Made by a program: the position numbers and the translations under genes. This document shows positions 31,734 to 40,055 of a stretch of DNA of 64,000 nucleotides, piece after piece. The stretch covers positions 1,094 through 65,093 of the forward strand of contig NZ_LMDB01000038.1 of assembly GCF_001425005.1 (NCBI RefSeq), in the 5' to 3' direction. The notes beneath the pieces were generated by a model. The model did not search any database. It was not told the DNA's origin and saw nothing but the letters and a program-made list of their open reading frames with translations. The DNA comes from Duganella sp. Root336D2 (GTDB taxonomy: Bacteria; Pseudomonadota; Gammaproteobacteria; Burkholderiales; Burkholderiaceae_D). Each line of letters starts with the position of its first letter. Position 1 is the first letter of the stretch.

Positions 31734-34700
31734 ACCTTTCCGAGCTGAGTATCCGGCGCCCCATCATGGTGGTGCTGCTCTCGCTGAGCCTGATCCTGGC
31801 GGGTGTGCTGGCTTACTCCCATATTCCCGTCGCTGCACTGCCGAGCTATAACACCCCCGTCATCAACGTCAGCGCGGACTTGCCGGGCGCCTCGCCGGAA
31901 ACCATGGCGTCGTCGGTCGCGCTGCCGCTGGAAAAACAATTCTCGACCATCGGCGGCCTGTCGATGATCACCTCCACCAGCACGCTCGGCAATACTTCGC
32001 TGACGCTGGAATTCGATGCGTCGATCAACGTCAATGAAGCCGCGGTCGACGTGCAGGCGGCGCTGCTGCGCGCCCAGCGTTCGCTGCCGCAGGAAATGAC
32101 GGACTTGCCGTCCTACCGCAAGGTCAACCCGGCCGATGCGCCGGTGCTGTTCGCCACCATGACTTCGCCATCGCTGAGCCTGTCGGAGCTGAACGATTAC
32201 GCGGAAAACCTGGTGGCGCCCAACCTGTCCACCCTGCCCGGCGTGGCCCAGGTGTCGGTCAACGGCCAGAAGCGCTTTGCCGTGCGCGTACGCGCCAAGC
32301 CGGACCTGATGAACTCGCGCAACCTGACGCTCGACGAACTGCAGGCCGCCATCAAGGCCGCCAACGCCAACACCCCGCTTGGCACCATCGATGGACCGAG
32401 CCAGACGCTGACCATCCAGGGCAACGCGCAGCTGATGCATGCCGCCGATTTCGCCGACCTGATCATCGCTACCCGCAATGGCCAGCCGGTGCGCCTGAAG
32501 GAAGTGGCGACGGTGGAAGACAGCTACCAGTCGATCAAGGCGGCCGGCAGCTATAACGGCGAGCGCGCCATTGTGCTGCTGGTGCAACGCCAGCCCGATG
32601 CCAACACCGTGCAGGTGGTCGATGCGGTGCGCAAGCTGCTGCCGCGCTTCCGCGCCCAGCTGCCGGAATCGGTCTCGATCAACCTGGTCAACGACCGTTC
32701 GGTGTCGATCCGCGAAGCGATCCACGACGTGAACCTGACCTTGGCGCTGACCGTGGTGCTGGTGGTGCTGGTGATCTTCCTGTTCCTGCGCCGCCTGGCT
32801 GCCACCTTCATCCCGGCCGTCACGATGCCGATTTCGCTGCTCGGCGCCCTGGCGCTGCTGTATGCGCTGGGCTACAGCCTGGACAACGTATCCCTGCTCG
32901 GCATCACGCTGGCGGTGGGCCTGGTGGTCGACGATGCGATCGTGGTGCTGGAAAATATCGTGCGCCATATCGAACTGGGCAAGAAACCCTTGCAGGCAGC
33001 CCTGGTCGGCTCGAAAGAGATGGGCTTCACCATCATCTCGATTTCGGTTTCGCTGGTGGCCGTGTTCATCCCGATCTTCTTCATGCCGGGAGTGATGGGC
33101 CTGATGTTCCACGAGTTCGCCGTGGTGGTCGGCCTGTCGGTGCTGGTGTCGGCGATCGTGTCGCTGACCCTGGTGCCGATGCTGGCCTCGCGCTTCATGC
33201 CGGCCGACTCGCATGAGACCTCGGGCGACGATACCTTTATCGGTCGCCACTTCGAGCGCGCCTTCCATGCCACGCGCGACGCCTATGCGCGCACGCTGGA
33301 GCTGGCGCTGCACCACCGCTTCGTGGTGCTGGGCATCGCGCTTGGCACCTTTGCGTTGACGGCCTGGCTGTACATCGCCATCCCGAAAGGCTTCTTCCCG
33401 GAGGAAGACCTGGGCCAGATCCGCGTCAATACCGAAGCGTCGGAAGACATCTCGACTTCGGCCATGCTGGAACTGCAGGAGAAGGTGGCAGCCACGATCC
33501 AGGCCAACCCGAACATCAAGGATGTCACCTCGTTCACCGGCGGCGGCAATACCGGCCGCATGTTCCTGGTGCTGAAGCCGCGCGCGGAGCGCAAGAAGAT
33601 GACGGAGGTGCTGGACAGCCTGCGCAGGGAAACCAGGAAGATCGCCGGCATCCAGGTCTACCTGAGCCCGGTGCAGAACCTGCAGCTCGGCGGCCGTCCA
33701 TCGAAAAGCCGCTACCAGTACACCTTGCAGTCGGTCAGCCCGGATGCCCTGAACGACTGGGCCGCCAAGTTCCTGGACCTGATGCGCGCCGATACCGACT
33801 TCCGCGACGTCACCAGCGATTCGCAGAACAAGGGCTTGCAGGCGCAACTGAAGATCGACCGCGACAAGGCCAATATGCTGGGCGTCAAGCTGGCCGATGT
33901 GCGCACTGCGCTCTACCTGGCTTTCGGCGAGCGCCAAGTGTCGACCATCTACTCCTCGGCCGCCAGCTATTTCGTGATCCTCGAAGCGGCGACCGAAGAC
34001 CGCCAGTTCGACGACTCATTGACCAAGCTGTCGGTGCGTAACAGCAGCGGCCAGCTGGTGCAGCTGTCGAGCTTTGCCAGCGTCGAGCGCACTGTGGGCC
34101 CGACGTCGGTCAACCACCAGGGCCAGCTGCAGGCGATCACGATCTCCTTCAACCTTGCGCCCGATATCCCGCTCGGCAATGCCACCGCCAAGATCGAAAA
34201 GATGGGCATGCAGATGGGCCTGCCGGCCTCGATCATCACCAGCTACGGCGGCGATGCTGCCGTGTTCAAGGATTCGCAAGGCAGCCAGCTGATCCTGATC
34301 GTGGCGGCGCTGGGCGTGATCTACGTACTGCTCGGTGTGCTGTACGAAAGCTATATCCACCCGCTGACCATCCTGGCCGGGCTGCCGGCCGCGGCGGTGG
34401 GCGCGCTGCTGACGTTGTGGATTTTCAAGATGGACCTGACCATGATCGCCATCATCGGCATCCTGATGCTGATCGGTATCGTGAAAAAGAACGCGATCAT
34501 GATGATCGACTTCGCCCTGGTGGCGCAGCGGGAAGAGGGCAAGGCGCCGCTGGATGCGATCCGCGAGGCCTGCATCCTGCGCTTCCGCCCGATCATGATG
34601 ACCACGCTGGCGGCCCTGATGGGCGCCTTGCCGATTGCGCTGGGCCTGGGCGCCGGCGCCGAACTGCGCCAGCCGCTGGGCCTGGCTGTCATCGGCGGCC

Positions 34701-34867
34701 TGCTCTTCTCGCAGGTGATTACCCTTTACATCACGCCGGTGATCTACCTGTTCCTCGACAAGTACTCCGGCAACGGCCCGATGAAGGATGGCGAGCTGGA
34801 TGCCGGATCCGCGGCGGAAGCCGCGCAGCCGGTCGAGCTGAGGGCCGTCAAAGCGGCCAAACACTGA
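31730..34867 (+). CDS. RND efflux pump permease (AcrB/MdtB family)
   Basis: 1045 residues, full length, with twelve membrane helices and two large periplasmic loops after helices 1 and 7. The N-terminus LSELSIRRPIMVVLLSLSLI and helix 4 motif VGLVVDDAIVVLENIVRH, with the paired Asp of the proton relay, are intact. The C-terminal part has GIVKKNAIMMIDFAL and RLRPIMMT-like RFRPIMMTTLAAL. It pumps drugs or toxic organics out using proton motive force. Substrates cannot be read from sequence. The sequence leans to the MdtB/MuxB group rather than heavy-metal pumps. Confidence 0.94.
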   Translation: MNLSELSIRRPIMVVLLSLSLILAGVLAYSHIPVAALPSYNTPVINVSADLPGASPETMASSVALPLEKQFSTIGGLSMITSTSTLGNTSLTLEFDASINVNEAAVDVQAALLRAQRSLPQEMTDLPSYRKVNPADAPVLFATMTSPSLSLSELNDYAENLVAPNLSTLPGVAQVSVNGQKRFAVRVRAKPDLMNSRNLTLDELQAAIKAANANTPLGTIDGPSQTLTIQGNAQLMHAADFADLIIATRNGQPVRLKEVATVEDSYQSIKAAGSYNGERAIVLLVQRQPDANTVQVVDAVRKLLPRFRAQLPESVSINLVNDRSVSIREAIHDVNLTLALTVVLVVLVIFLFLRRLAATFIPAVTMPISLLGALALLYALGYSLDNVSLLGITLAVGLVVDDAIVVLENIVRHIELGKKPLQAALVGSKEMGFTIISISVSLVAVFIPIFFMPGVMGLMFHEFAVVVGLSVLVSAIVSLTLVPMLASRFMPADSHETSGDDTFIGRHFERAFHATRDAYARTLELALHHRFVVLGIALGTFALTAWLYIAIPKGFFPEEDLGQIRVNTEASEDISTSAMLELQEKVAATIQANPNIKDVTSFTGGGNTGRMFLVLKPRAERKKMTEVLDSLRRETRKIAGIQVYLSPVQNLQLGGRPSKSRYQYTLQSVSPDALNDWAAKFLDLMRADTDFRDVTSDSQNKGLQAQLKIDRDKANMLGVKLADVRTALYLAFGERQVSTIYSSAASYFVILEAATEDRQFDDSLTKLSVRNSSGQLVQLSSFASVERTVGPTSVNHQGQLQAITISFNLAPDIPLGNATAKIEKMGMQMGLPASIITSYGGDAAVFKDSQGSQLILIVAALGVIYVLLGVLYESYIHPLTILAGLPAAAVGALLTLWIFKMDLTMIAIIGILMLIGIVKKNAIMMIDFALVAQREEGKAPLDAIREACILRFRPIMMTTLAALMGALPIALGLGAGAELRQPLGLAVIGGLLFSQVITLYITPVIYLFLDKYSGNGPMKDGELDAGSAAEAAQPVELRAVKAAKH

Positions 34868-34961
34868 TAATATGCGGGGCGGCGCTTACAACCTGTAACA
34901 TTCGTCAAGGGCGAAAGTCGGTAAGCTTCCACCCCAGTATCTTCAGTAAAAAGCCAATATC

Positions 34962-35861
34962 TTGCACCAGTACACCCACTCCCACGCCGAGCTTGCGGCC
35001 CACGACGGGCACCATTGCCCGACCTGCGGCCAGCCATGGCCGCAGGATCAGGTGCTTGAGTATGGCGCGAGCAAGCCCAACCGCTGGGGCATGGCCTTCA
35101 CCATCGGCCTGCACTTGCTGGTGGTGCTGATCTATTTCATCAAGCCCAAGGACAAGATCGACCTGACCCCGCCGGCCAAGGCCGGCGAAATGGTGTATAT
35201 CACCCCGGGCAAGCCGGCGCCGCAGCCCAAGCCCAAAGCGCAGCCGAAAGCCAAGCCGTCCAAGGAAACGCCGCGCTCGTCGCGTGCCTACCTGCCGCCG
35301 AACAAGAACGCGATCACCGAGATCATCAAGCCGCAGGAAAAGATTGTGCCGCCCGAGCAGGCCAAGCTGACCCCGGTGCCCGACAACGTGCCGGATATGG
35401 CGGCGCTGATCGAGCAGCGCCGCCGTGCGCGCAACGGCGAGACGCAGCAGCCGGCCCAGGAAGAAGATGCGGGCGCCACCGGCAAGGCGCGCGCCCTGGC
35501 CAATATCATGGGCGCCCAGGGCCGCAACGCGAATGGCGAACGCAACGATACCGGCGGCGTGTTCCAGATCGTCAACCAGACCTTCAATGGCGCGGATATC
35601 AAGTTCCGCGGCTTCAGCACCAACTTCAAGCGCACCTGGCAGCAGCAGATCCACGTCGACCAGGGCGCGGAAAAAGATATCGAAACGGCAATCGTCAAGA
35701 AGATGGTCGAGATGATCCGCAAGGAGAAGCCCGGCGACTTCATCTGGGAGTCGCATCGCCTTGGCCGCAACGTCCCAATGAGCGCGCGCAAGGAAGACGA
35801 GAAAGAGCTGCAAGCCTTCCTGCTGCTTGAGTTCTGGCCGAATTATGGCAAAGTGCGATAA
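34962..35861 (+). CDS. TonB/TolA-like membrane protein with N-terminal zinc ribbon
   Basis: 299 residues with a TTG start. Residues 17-25 (HHCPTCGQP) form one C-x2-C knuckle, with nearby His residues that could complete a metal site. A membrane helix follows at 44-60. A Pro/Lys-rich stretch (about 84-105, QPKPKAQPKAKPSKE) and a C-terminal domain (about 185-299, with FKRTWQQQIHVDQ) come next. This order suggests cytoplasmic N-terminus and periplasmic bulk. Later starts would remove the zinc knuckle. It follows the pump by 94 bp and could be linked to it. Function unknown. Confidence 0.75.
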   Translation: MHQYTHSHAELAAHDGHHCPTCGQPWPQDQVLEYGASKPNRWGMAFTIGLHLLVVLIYFIKPKDKIDLTPPAKAGEMVYITPGKPAPQPKPKAQPKAKPSKETPRSSRAYLPPNKNAITEIIKPQEKIVPPEQAKLTPVPDNVPDMAALIEQRRRARNGETQQPAQEEDAGATGKARALANIMGAQGRNANGERNDTGGVFQIVNQTFNGADIKFRGFSTNFKRTWQQQIHVDQGAEKDIETAIVKKMVEMIRKEKPGDFIWESHRLGRNVPMSARKEDEKELQAFLLLEFWPNYGKVR

Positions 35862-35883
35862 GGCAACAACGTTGTAAAAATTC

Positions 35884-35914
35884 TTGAAACCGGCAGGGTT
35901 CTTGCCGCTATAAT
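35884..35914 (+). promoter_or_regulatory. Candidate promoter of the symporter gene
   Basis: A perfect TATAAT (35909-35914) has TTGAAA (35884-35889) 19 bases upstream, a little wider than ideal. It lies 39 bp before the start codon at 35953. Confidence 0.55.
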
Positions 35915-35952
35915 CGCCGAATTTGCCGATTGGAGCCGGAGTCTTCGCCGCG

Positions 35953-37416
35953 ATGAACATCACCCTGATTTCCTTTGTTGTGCTGTACCTGCTGGGCACA
36001 CTTGGCCTTGGCGTATGGGCTGGCACCCGCATCAAGAATACGACCGACTTTGCGGTGGCCGGCCGCAGCCTGCCCCTGATCATGGTGGTAACGACAACTT
36101 TCGCGACCTGGTTTGGCGCGGAAACCGTGATGGGCATTCCTGCCAAGTTCGTGCAGGGTGGCCTGAACGCCATCGTGGAAGACCCGTTTGGCGCCGGTAC
36201 CTGCCTGATCCTGGTCGGCATGTTCTTCGCAGCACGCCTGTACAAGCTCAACCTGCTGACCATCGGCGACTTTTACCGCCAGCGCTTCGGCAAGGGCATC
36301 GAGGTGTTCTGCTCGGTGGCCATCATCGTTTCCTACCTGGGCTGGGTGGCGGCGCAGATCACTGCACTGGGCCTGGTGTTCTCGGTGCTGACCAATGGCG
36401 CCATGTCGGAAACCATGGGCATGATCGTCGGCACCCTGGCGGTGCTGATCTATGTGGTGATCGGCGGCTTCCTGGCGGTGGCCTGGACTGACTTCATCCA
36501 GATGATCGTGCTGGTGGTCGGCTTGACCGTGATCGCTTTCTTCTCGGCTGACCTGGCAGGCGGAGCGGGCAAGGTGGTCGATATGGTGGCCAGCAAGGAC
36601 CTGGGCAACTTCCTGCCGCCGGCGCAGTTCACCGACATCGCCTTCTTCGTCGGCTCGGCCGTGACTATGATGCTGGGCTCGATTCCGCAGCAGGACGTGT
36701 TCCAGCGCGTGATGTCGGCCAAGAATGCGCCGACCGCGCGCACCGGCGCCATCATCGGCGGCGCCAGCTACATCCTGTTCGCCGCGGTGCCGATGTTCAT
36801 CGTTTCCTGCGCAATCATCGTGCTGGGCGAGCATGGCCTGGAAATGGCCAAGAACGACTACCAGCGCCTGCTGCCGACCTTCGTGCTGACCAAGATGCCG
36901 CTGGTAATGCAGATCCTGTTCTTTGGCGCGCTGCTGTCGGCGATCAAGTCGACTTCGTCGGCGACGCTGCTGGCGCCATCGACCAGCTTCGTGGAGAATA
37001 TCCTGAAAAACCTGCGTCCCGGGATGAACGACAAACAGCAGCTGTTCGCCATGCGTGCCACCATCGTGGTGTTCGCAGCGTCGGTGCTGCTGTACGCGAT
37101 CAAGATGAATGGCACCTCGATCTATGAGCTGGTTTCCTCGGCTTACCAGATCACCTTGGTCGGTGCGTTTGTGCCGCTGGTCATGGGCCTGTACTGGAAG
37201 CGCGCCACGACCCAGGGCGCGATCTTCTCGCTGGGCGCTGGCATCGCTACTTGGATTGTCTTCTTCCCGCAGATCTCCTCGCTCGGCGCAACGTTCCCGG
37301 GACAGCTGGCAGGCTTGCTGGCGGGCTTCATCGGCATGATCGCTGGTTCGCTGATGCCACAGGTACTGCAGAATCGCCATGACGGTGTGCACCACGTCAA
37401 AGGCTTGAATCCATAA
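35953..37416 (+). CDS. Sodium:solute symporter family protein
   Basis: 487 residues with about 13 membrane helices in the LeuT-like SSS fold. Early segments are NTTDFAVAGRSLPLIMVVTT and the FATWFGAETVMGIPAKF region. The QQDVFQRVMSAKNAPTAR loop after helix 6 is typical of the PanF/PutP/YidK-like group. The substrate is not clear: an organic acid, amino acid or sugar is possible. The ATG at 35953 follows GGAG by 11 bases. It is monocistronic and converges on hemB, sharing a bidirectional terminator. Confidence 0.9.
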   Translation: MNITLISFVVLYLLGTLGLGVWAGTRIKNTTDFAVAGRSLPLIMVVTTTFATWFGAETVMGIPAKFVQGGLNAIVEDPFGAGTCLILVGMFFAARLYKLNLLTIGDFYRQRFGKGIEVFCSVAIIVSYLGWVAAQITALGLVFSVLTNGAMSETMGMIVGTLAVLIYVVIGGFLAVAWTDFIQMIVLVVGLTVIAFFSADLAGGAGKVVDMVASKDLGNFLPPAQFTDIAFFVGSAVTMMLGSIPQQDVFQRVMSAKNAPTARTGAIIGGASYILFAAVPMFIVSCAIIVLGEHGLEMAKNDYQRLLPTFVLTKMPLVMQILFFGALLSAIKSTSSATLLAPSTSFVENILKNLRPGMNDKQQLFAMRATIVVFAASVLLYAIKMNGTSIYELVSSAYQITLVGAFVPLVMGLYWKRATTQGAIFSLGAGIATWIVFFPQISSLGATFPGQLAGLLAGFIGMIAGSLMPQVLQNRHDGVHHVKGLNP

Positions 37417-37420
37417 ACAA

Positions 37421-37448
37421 AAACGCCGCGGATTCCGCGGCGTTTTTT
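37421..37448. terminator. Bidirectional terminator between symporter gene and hemB
   Basis: AAACGCCGCGG (37421-37431) and CCGCGGCGTTT (37435-37445) are perfect 11-bp arms around ATT. A T-run follows on the plus strand and an A-run precedes it, so it can work for both converging genes. Confidence 0.92.
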
Positions 37449-37450
37449 TC

Positions 37451-38455
37451 TTACGCCAGGCCTTTCAGCTTGCGCGCGATATCGAGCGCGAAGTAGGTGA
37501 GGACGCCGTCGGCGCCGGCGCGCTTGAAGGCCATCATCGATTCCATCATCACCTTGTCGTGATCGAGCCAGCCGTTCAGCGCGGCGGCCTTCAGCATGGC
37601 GTATTCGCCCGATACCTGGTAGGCATAGGTCGGCACCTTGAATTCATCCTTCACGCGGCGCACGATATCCAGGTAAGGCATGCCTGGCTTGACCATCACC
37701 ATGTCGGTGCCTTCGGCGATGTCCAGCGCCACTTCGCGCAGGGCTTCGTCAGTGTTGGCCGGGTCCATCTGGTAGGTGAACTTGTCGGCCTTGCCCAGCG
37801 CTGCCGCCGAACCGACCGCATCGCGGAACGGGCCGTAGAAGGCGGACGCGTATTTGGCCGAATAAGCCATGATGCGGGTGTGGATCAGTTCCTTCTCTTC
37901 CAGCGCCTTGCGCATCACGCCGATGCGGCCATCCATCATGTCGGACGGGCCGACGATGTCGACGCCGGCTTCGGCCTGGGTCAGCGCCTGGCGCACCAGC
38001 ATTGCGGTGGTCTCGTCGTTCAGGATCGAACCTTTTTCATCGACCGTGCCGTCCTGGCCGTGGCTGGTGTACGGGTCCAGTGCCACGTCGGTCATGATGC
38101 CCAGCTCAGGGAAGTTTTTTTTCAGCTCGCGCACCGCGCGCGGGATCAGGCCTTCCGGATTGGTGGCTTCCACGCCGTCGTTGGTCTTCAGCGACGGATC
38201 GATATTCGGGAACAGCGACAGCACAGGAATGCCCAGCTTCACGCATTCCTCGGCCACCTTCAGCAGGTTGTCGATCGAGATGCGGTCCACGCCCGGCATG
38301 GTGCCCACCGCTTCGCGGCGGTTGGCGCCTTCCACCACGAAGACCGGGTAGATCAGGTCTTCGACGGTGACGGTGTTCTCGCGCATCAGGGCGCGCGAGA
38401 ACGGGTCGCGGCGCATGCGGCGCATGCGGATGGCTGGAAAATCAGGAGTGATCAT
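37451..38455 (-). CDS. hemB: Delta-aminolevulinic acid dehydratase (porphobilinogen synthase)
   Basis: 334 residues, the usual length. It condenses two 5-aminolevulinate molecules to porphobilinogen in haem synthesis. The active-site lysines lie in YSAKYASAFYGPFR and VKPGMPYLDIVRR. The metal-site region reads DVALDPYTSHGQDG, without the three Cys of zinc enzymes, so this is the magnesium-type (Pseudomonas-like) enzyme. Its start overlaps the yihA stop by 4 bases. Haem made here feeds the cytochrome genes next door. Confidence 0.96.
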   Translation of the reverse strand: MITPDFPAIRMRRMRRDPFSRALMRENTVTVEDLIYPVFVVEGANRREAVGTMPGVDRISIDNLLKVAEECVKLGIPVLSLFPNIDPSLKTNDGVEATNPEGLIPRAVRELKKNFPELGIMTDVALDPYTSHGQDGTVDEKGSILNDETTAMLVRQALTQAEAGVDIVGPSDMMDGRIGVMRKALEEKELIHTRIMAYSAKYASAFYGPFRDAVGSAAALGKADKFTYQMDPANTDEALREVALDIAEGTDMVMVKPGMPYLDIVRRVKDEFKVPTYAYQVSGEYAMLKAAALNGWLDHDKVMMESMMAFKRAGADGVLTYFALDIARKLKGLA

Positions 38456-39153
38456 TCTTCACTTTCATCAGGAGGGGGCGCCTGGTCGCCATCGGCGAGG
38501 CCGGCCAGCTCTTCGATCTTGGCGGTCGCTTCCTCGATGCCGATGCGCTTCAGCGCGGAAAACAGTTGCACGGTGAAGGGGAAACCTTCGCCGTCTTCAT
38601 CGACGTAGCTGTCGAGCTTGGCTTGCGCCTGGCGCAGCACATTGATGGATTCATTGCGGTTGAGCTTGTCGGCCTTGGTCAGGATGCAGTGGATCGGCTT
38701 GCCGGTCGGGGCAAACCATTCGATCATCTGCTGGTCCAGGTCGGTGAACGGGCGGCGCGCGTCCATCATCAGCACCAGGGCGGCTAGCTGCTCGCGCCGC
38801 TGGACATAGTCGCCCAGCAGGCGCTGCCAGTGGTTCTTGGCGTCGCCCGACACTTCCGCATAGCCGTAGCCCGGCAAGTCCGCTACCAGGCATTGCAGCT
38901 CATCCATGTTAAGCGGATCGTGGCGGTGCATCGCGACGTGGGCGCCGCCGATCGAGAAGAAATTGATGTGCTGGGTGCGGCCAGGAGTTTTGGAGGCGAA
39001 AGCCAAGCCTTTCTGGTTGCACAGGATATTGATCGCGGTTGATTTGCCAGCATTGGAGCGGCCCGCAAAGGCGATCTCTGGCACCGTCGTGCGCGGCAGG
39101 TCGCGCAGATGGTTAACGGTAGTGAAAAAACGGGCTTGCCAGAGTTTGGACAT
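38452..39153 (-). CDS. yihA: Ribosome biogenesis GTPase YihA/EngB
   Basis: 233 residues. The GTPase motifs are GRSNAGKST (G1), a TPGRT switch (G2), DLPGYGYA (G3) and TKADKL (G4). It assists late 50S assembly. The C-terminal acidic tail (PPPDESEE) overlaps the hemB start. It is divergent from cytochrome c4 with 131 bp between them. Confidence 0.96.
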   Translation of the reverse strand: MSKLWQARFFTTVNHLRDLPRTTVPEIAFAGRSNAGKSTAINILCNQKGLAFASKTPGRTQHINFFSIGGAHVAMHRHDPLNMDELQCLVADLPGYGYAEVSGDAKNHWQRLLGDYVQRREQLAALVLMMDARRPFTDLDQQMIEWFAPTGKPIHCILTKADKLNRNESINVLRQAQAKLDSYVDEDGEGFPFTVQLFSALKRIGIEEATAKIEELAGLADGDQAPPPDESEE

Positions 39154-39192
39154 GGGGAAAGCAACAAAAAGAGGGCAAAAGTGCAGGAAAGC

Positions 39193-39253
39193 TATTGTAC
39201 AATAAGGGGTTACGAATTGTTGCCATGCTATATTGCGCCAATTCTTATACTAC
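39193..39253. promoter_or_regulatory. Divergent promoter region, yihA / cytochrome c4
   Basis: A perfect 12-bp palindrome TATTGTACAATA (39193-39204) contains a TACAAT -10 box on each strand and lies 40 bp upstream of yihA. On the plus strand TATACT (39246-39251) is a second -10 candidate for the cytochrome gene, preceded by a poorly spaced TTGCCA. The exact start sites cannot be fixed by eye. Confidence 0.45.
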
Positions 39254-39284
39254 TCATTATTTACTTCTGTCCCAAGGTGTCTGA

Positions 39285-39950
39285 ATGAATCGTGCGTTTT
39301 CGCCATTTGTAAAATCCTTGTTCGTTGCAATGCTGGCCGTTTCCGGCGTGGCCTCCGCTAATGAAGCGCATGCCCCGGCAGCAGCCAAGGTTGATCCAGC
39401 CAAAGGCGCCACCCTGTATGCGGAAGGCGACAACGCACGCGGCATCCCGGCCTGCGTATCCTGCCACGGCGCCAAGGGCGCATCGACCATCACCGTCAAC
39501 CCAAAACTGGGTGGCCAGGGCGAAGCCTACGTTTACAAACAGCTGGTGGCCTTCAGCGGCGATGCCCGTCCAGGCACCGTGATGACCGCGTTTGCCAAGG
39601 CACTGACCGAAGAAGAGAAGAAGAACATCGCAGCCTACCTGGCCACCGAGCCCGGCAAGGCCGGCGCCGCCAAGAACAAGGACACCGTCGAACTGGGCAA
39701 GAAGATCTACCGCGGCGGCATCGCTGAAAACCGCGTGCCGGCCTGTGCTTCCTGCCACGGCCCAGCCGGCGGCGGCATGCCAGCCATGTACCCGCGCGTC
39801 GGCGGCCAGCACCAGGACTACAGCGCTGCCACCCTGAAAGCCTTCAAGGCCGGCACCCGCAAGTCCAGCGCTGAAATGCAAACCATCGCTTACCGCATGT
39901 CCGACAAGGAAATCGAAGCGGTTGCCGACTACATGGCCGGCTTGAAGTAA
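39285..39950 (+). CDS. Dihaem cytochrome c4
   Basis: 221 residues. The signal peptide ends near VASA. Two haem motifs, CVSCH and CASCH, lie about 100 residues apart in two similar domains, each with a later Met as axial ligand (PGTVMTAF, SAEMQTIAY). Cytochrome c4 carries electrons to terminal oxidases in the periplasm. It directly precedes resB-ccsA, which attach its haem. Its codon use (many CCA and GGC) is closer to the ribosomal genes than to its neighbours, suggesting high expression. Confidence 0.94.
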   Translation: MNRAFSPFVKSLFVAMLAVSGVASANEAHAPAAAKVDPAKGATLYAEGDNARGIPACVSCHGAKGASTITVNPKLGGQGEAYVYKQLVAFSGDARPGTVMTAFAKALTEEEKKNIAAYLATEPGKAGAAKNKDTVELGKKIYRGGIAENRVPACASCHGPAGGGMPAMYPRVGGQHQDYSAATLKAFKAGTRKSSAEMQTIAYRMSDKEIEAVADYMAGLK

Positions 39951-39989
39951 TTGCAATGCGCCGCCCGATGCAGGGCGGTTCTGGACATG

Positions 39990-40026
39990 AAAAGGGCGGC
40001 CGCGCAAGCAGGCTGCCCTTTTTTGT
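39990..40026 (+). terminator. Terminator after cytochrome c4
   Basis: AAAAGGGCGGCC pairs with GGCTGCCCTTTT (one G-U pair) and runs into six T residues. A second perfect hairpin, CCGCCC/GGGCGG at 39961-39978, stands just before it. Confidence 0.85.
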
Positions 40027-40055
40027 TATTCTCCTGACTTTTTCCCTGAGCAGCA

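Noticed and set aside
31172..33937. Open frame of 921 codons on the minus strand opposite the RND pump
   Set aside because: It is the antisense shadow of a real, fully conserved pump gene in GC-rich DNA. Its product is a His/Gln/Arg-rich low-complexity chain without domains or a ribosome-binding site.
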